Origin: Streptomyces lunaelactis
Lineage (GTDB): Bacteria; Actinomycetota; Actinomycetes; Streptomycetales; Streptomycetaceae
Length of the DNA stretch: 64,000 bases
Direction of reading: 5' to 3'
Assembly: GCF_003054555.1 (NCBI RefSeq)
Contig: NZ_CP026304.1
Span: forward strand, 2,666,001-2,730,000
In this document: positions 61,019 to 64,000 of the stretch, in pieces
Layout: each line of letters begins with the position of its first letter
Numbering within the stretch: position 1 is the first letter of the stretch
The notes under the pieces: generated by a model
What the model saw: only the letters and a program-made list of their open reading frames with translations
Databases searched by the model: none
Told to the model about the DNA's origin: nothing
Position numbers and translations under genes: made by a program

Positions 61019-62116
61019 GTGGGATTCAACGACACCGAACCTCAGCGAACTCACGGTCCAGGTCCTGATATTGCCCAAGAGATACGGGACTCGTTTCAGG
61101 CCGTGCTGGACGCCCTGGACGCCGCACGCGCCGACCTCTACAAGTTCGACGAGCAGGAGGGCTGGACCGAGTGCCCGCCGCTGTCCTGGCGTCAACGCAG
61201 CGAACCGGCCAGGGACGCCGGCTCCACTCATCCGATCCCGTCCCTGCCCTCGCCCCAGACTCCGCCCCCACCCCTACGGACACAGCCGACGAGGCGTGGG
61301 CCCGAGTACCTGGATCTTGAGCCTCCGCACGCCATCTCGCCGCCAGTCGGGGAGCCGCCCCGTACCGGTGGCCTACGCCAGGTCGATGCTCCGCAGGACG
61401 TGGTGGTGGAGCCGCTTTGGTTGCGCGGCACGCATCTGGAGCCTGTACTGCCCCCGAGGGTGGGAAAGCCACCGATGGCGAGTGGCGCAGGCCCAGCGCA
61501 CGCCACGCCGCCGGTGACCTTCCTGCCCCCGGCTCCCCCGCAGGAGGGCGCGCTCCGCGGGACCGGCCCACGCACGGACGCCACTCGGTCGGCTACCCCC
61601 CACCGCCCGGCCCCGCCCTCGGATCAACTCATCACCCCGCCCTCGAAGGCATCACCGTCACCCGTCCGCACGCACGCGAGGAACAACCGTCGGGGATGGC
61701 GGCCCTCCATCGACCGGCTGGACACTCGTCTCGCCGGAGCCTTAGGGGGCATCGCCGTGAGCGGATTGATCCTCGCCTCTGCGCTGCTGGTCAACGACAA
61801 CCCCGCACCTGCGGTCCCCGCCCCGCCCTCCGGGCAACTGGAACGACCACTGCCCGACAATCCGGCTCCCACGCTCCCCGAGATCCCAGGCACGGGGGTG
61901 CTGCGCCAAGGCGACAGCGGCCATGGCGTGTACGAGTTGCAGGTGCGTCTGCTCCAGATCCCGAACATCTACGAGGGCGGCGCGATCAGTGGCCGATACG
62001 ACATGGCGGTCCGGGAAGCCGTGGCCAGATTCCAGAAGCGGTACAGCATCCGCGGCGACGAGACCGGCATGTACGGCGACCACACTCGCCTCGCCCTTAT
62101 GCTGCGAACCAAATAA
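61019..62116 (+). CDS. Membrane protein with C-terminal peptidoglycan-binding domain
   Basis: A 365-residue protein. A short helical N-terminus (QEIRDSFQAVLDALDAARADLYKFDEQEG), a long Pro-rich cytosolic region to about 235, one membrane helix (about 237-257, LAGALGGIAVSGLILASALL), and an external PG_binding_1-type repeat (LRQGDSGHGVYELQVRLLQI ... MAVREAVARFQKRYSIRGDETGMYGDHTRLAL). Such domains hold enzymes or sensors at the cell wall. GTG 61019 has GAGGAGA 7 nt upstream. Partners are not evident; the upstream GMC-DUF1080 gene runs the other way. Confidence 0.75.
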   Translation: MGFNDTEPQRTHGPGPDIAQEIRDSFQAVLDALDAARADLYKFDEQEGWTECPPLSWRQRSEPARDAGSTHPIPSLPSPQTPPPPLRTQPTRRGPEYLDLEPPHAISPPVGEPPRTGGLRQVDAPQDVVVEPLWLRGTHLEPVLPPRVGKPPMASGAGPAHATPPVTFLPPAPPQEGALRGTGPRTDATRSATPHRPAPPSDQLITPPSKASPSPVRTHARNNRRGWRPSIDRLDTRLAGALGGIAVSGLILASALLVNDNPAPAVPAPPSGQLERPLPDNPAPTLPEIPGTGVLRQGDSGHGVYELQVRLLQIPNIYEGGAISGRYDMAVREAVARFQKRYSIRGDETGMYGDHTRLALMLRTK

Positions 62117-62912
62117 TCAGCGGCAACCATGCGAGGAACCCTCGGCCGACGAGAACACGTCGGTCAGATTCGGTCCTCGCCACTCAACAGCCAAACGGGA
62201 CCAAATCGGGCAGGCCAAACGGGCCACTCGACCAAGGCAGACCGGGGCCAAAGCATGCAGCGCCGACTCGGGCAGCCGCAACCGGTCCCAAGACCGTGTC
62301 CAGCGCCCATGCGTGCCGAGGCTACGGTTAAGCGCCGTGGACACGTACAGCTTCACGGTCACGGCTGTGCTCAAAAGCAGGTCGGCGCATGATCCGCGAC
62401 ATGGACGTGCCCCCGGCGAGCGACGCGGTCACATCACCCGCGGCGCCCGCGCCGGCGATCGCCGTGCAGTGCTCGTCGAACTGACCCCCACCGGCCGCCT
62501 GACTGCCAACACGATCCAGAAGACCCTGACCGACCTGGAGCACCGTGCGTTCTGCGGGCGCTGACAGAGGTGTCCGCATGCCCCAGACCAGCCCCGACCC
62601 ACACGGTCGTGGGGTAAGGCTCGCCGAGGCCGTCGCCCCGTGGATCGCGCTGCATCGGATGCGAGCGAGACGACGCATGTACCACGATCGTTCCATGAGG
62701 TCACATCGTCGGGCGTGGCGGGTGACGCGCGTTCGGCGACAGCGGAGAAGGGCGATCTCATTCTGGATGTGTGCGGAAGCCGTCACCGAATGGCTGATGA
62801 AGTACCCGGGCGCCCGATGTGAGGGGCTGACCGTGGCACTGCCCGGACGGAACGGGCGTGGGGCGGGCCAGACCTTCCAGCCCCCAGACGGAACGAGAAA
62901 GGGACCAGCGAC
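62117..62912. other. Gap with regulator remnant
   Basis: 796 bases with no intact gene. The middle holds a C-terminal MarR-like fragment (62451-62564). The left and right parts show no recognisable gene. GAGAAAGGG just before 62913 is the ribosome-binding site of the next gene. Confidence 0.55.
62451..62564 (+). pseudogene. C-terminal remnant of a MarR-type regulator
   Basis: One frame reads AGDRRAVLVELTPTGRLTAN and TIQKTLTDLEHRAF to TGA at 62562-62564. DRR-V-L-LTP-GR is the wing of MarR proteins. There is no HTH upstream in the same frame, so only the end of the gene survives. Confidence 0.5.
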
Positions 62913-64000
62913 ATGACGCAGACGCCGAAGCAGGGCGGGTATGCGGCCGAGTACCGGCGCAGTCTGGAGGATACGGAAGGCTTCTGGCTGGACGCCGCCC
63001 GTGCCATCGACTGGGCCGTCGCGCCGACCCGCGCCCTCGACGAGTCACAAGCCCCGCTGTACCGGTGGTTCCCCGACGGGCAATTGAACACCTGCCACAA
63101 CGCACTGGACCGCCATGTCGACGCCGGGCGCGGCGAGCAACTCGCACTGACATACGACAGTCCGGTCACCGGCCGCAAGGCGTCGTTCACCTATCGAGAG
63201 TTGCGTGACCAGGTCGCGCAGTTCGCCGGAGTGCTGGCCGGGCTCGGTGTGGCCAAAGGCGACCGCGTCGCGATCTATATGCCGATGATTCCCGAGGCGG
63301 TCGTCGCCATGCTGGCCTGTGCCCGCATCGGCGCCGTCCACTCGGTCGTCTTCGGCGGATTCGCCGCGCATGAGCTGGCCGTGCGCATCGACGACGCCCG
63401 CCCCAAAGTCGTCATCGCCGCATCGTGCGGCATCGAACCGACCCGCGTCGTGCCGTACAAGCCCCTGCTGGACGCCGCCCTCGCCCTGGCCGAGCACCAG
63501 CCGGAGCACTGCATCATCCGCCAGCGGCCGCAATCCACGGCAGACCTGACCGACCGTGACCTCGACTGGGACCAGGCCATGGCGACTGCCAAGCCGGTGG
63601 ACTGCGTCCCCGTGGCCGCCACCGACCCGCTCTACATCCTCTACACCTCCGGCACCACCGGCCGCCCCAAAGGCGTCGTGCGCGACAACGGCGGCCACGC
63701 GGTCGCGCTGCGCTGGTCCCTGGAGAACATCTACGACACCCACCCCGGCGAAGTCTTCTGGGCGGCCTCCGACGTCGGCTGGGTCGTCGGCCACTCCTAC
63801 ATCGTCTACGCCCCCCTGCTCACCGGCTGCACCACCGTGCTCTACGAAGGCAAGCCCGTCGGCACCCCGGACGCCGGTGCGCTGTGGCGGGTGATCGCCG
63901 AACACCGCGTAACGGCACTGTTCACCGCGCCCACCGCAATCCGCGCAGTGAAGAAGGAGGACCCACACGGAGCACTTCTCCACGCCCACGACATCGGATC
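62913..64000 (+). CDS. prpE: Propionyl-CoA/acetyl-CoA synthetase (PrpE-like), 5' part
   Basis: 362 codons are visible and the gene runs off the window, which is why its full length is unknown. Acyl-CoA synthetase N-terminal domain (GGYAAEYRRSLEDTEGFWLDAARAIDW, YRWFPDGQLNTCHNALDRHV), then PMIPEAVVAMLACARIGAVHSVVFGGF and the AMP-binding motif LYTSGTTGRPKGVVRDNGGH, with WAASDVGWVVGHSYIVYAPLLTG. GGFAAHELAVRIDDARPK and VRDNGGHAVALRWSL are characteristic of propionate-CoA ligases. It makes propionyl-CoA or acetyl-CoA from the acid, CoA and ATP. ATG 62913 follows GAGAAAGGG. Confidence 0.9.
   Translation, partial: MTQTPKQGGYAAEYRRSLEDTEGFWLDAARAIDWAVAPTRALDESQAPLYRWFPDGQLNTCHNALDRHVDAGRGEQLALTYDSPVTGRKASFTYRELRDQVAQFAGVLAGLGVAKGDRVAIYMPMIPEAVVAMLACARIGAVHSVVFGGFAAHELAVRIDDARPKVVIAASCGIEPTRVVPYKPLLDAALALAEHQPEHCIIRQRPQSTADLTDRDLDWDQAMATAKPVDCVPVAATDPLYILYTSGTTGRPKGVVRDNGGHAVALRWSLENIYDTHPGEVFWAASDVGWVVGHSYIVYAPLLTGCTTVLYEGKPVGTPDAGALWRVIAEHRVTALFTAPTAIRAVKKEDPHGALLHAHDIG

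Noticed and set aside
1..64000. CRISPR arrays, tRNA or rRNA genes, prophage or integrase genes, and a polyketide or peptide synthetase cluster
   Set aside because: No spaced repeat arrays, tRNA-like cloverleaf ends, rRNA stretches, integrase/recombinase motifs or modular synthases were seen; MatB and the carboxyltransferase alone do not make a biosynthetic cluster.

Overview
The window looks like chromosomal DNA of a Streptomyces or close relative. GC is very high, third codon positions are almost all G or C, GTG starts are frequent, and several genes are of actinomycete type: a DUF3145 protein, a SCO2400-type zinc-ribbon membrane protein, an Mbl/MreB-like actin homologue, a mycothiol-type TIGR03086 protein, and many Lrp, MarR, TetR and ArsR regulators. 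No rRNA, tRNA, CRISPR array, phage module or intact transposase was seen.

Bases 1-22,300 look like conserved core. In order they hold the 3' part of fabF, DUF3145, a secreted SGNH esterase, a GH3 beta-glucosidase with a divergent TetR regulator, and a secreted pyroglutamyl-peptidase-like protein whose nucleophile position is Ser. Then follow a secreted two-domain protein, a nitrilase-family amidase, an EI24 membrane protein, a secreted M14 carboxypeptidase, Ohr, an MDR oxidoreductase with divergent MarR, the SCO2400-type protein, the Mbl homologue, an Lrp/LysE divergent pair, and a two-gene malonyl-CoA unit (MatB plus a two-domain carboxyltransferase).

Bases 22,300-41,600 are more mixed. They hold a methyltransferase behind a large inverted repeat, a LysR/SDR pair, an MFS pump, and a membrane protein joining sigma-like, zinc-finger-like and ricin-lectin parts. 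A complete molybdate locus follows: HTH-Mop regulator, ModA, a ModB-ModC fusion and a divergent double-Mop molbindin. Next come two L,D-transpeptidase lipoproteins beside an OmpR-type two-component system, and a GntR/ABC-ATPase/ABC-permease operon. Two copies of a small palindromic MITE-like element sit at 5781-5965 and 41530-41601.

Bases 41,700-64,000 are accessory in character and littered with gene remnants. They hold an MFS transporter, an AraC regulator, an FMO-SDR-ALDH oxidation operon with a divergent TetR, an MMPL exporter, and an alpha/beta hydrolase behind a strong operator. There is also an organomercurial lyase fused to a thioredoxin-like domain, a cluster of small SRPBCC/ArsR/TIGR03086/TfoX genes, and a VapBC toxin-antitoxin pair. 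The region closes with an 827-residue fusion of a GMC oxidoreductase to a DUF1080 (3-keto-disaccharide hydrolase-type) domain, a peptidoglycan-binding membrane protein, and the start of a propionyl-CoA synthetase gene.

The best candidate for an undescribed system is the GMC-DUF1080 fusion, which could oxidise and cleave a glycoside in one polypeptide. Runners-up are the sigma/zinc-finger/ricin protein and the thioredoxin-like-MerB fusion. All functions are inferred from motifs read by eye; no database search was run.
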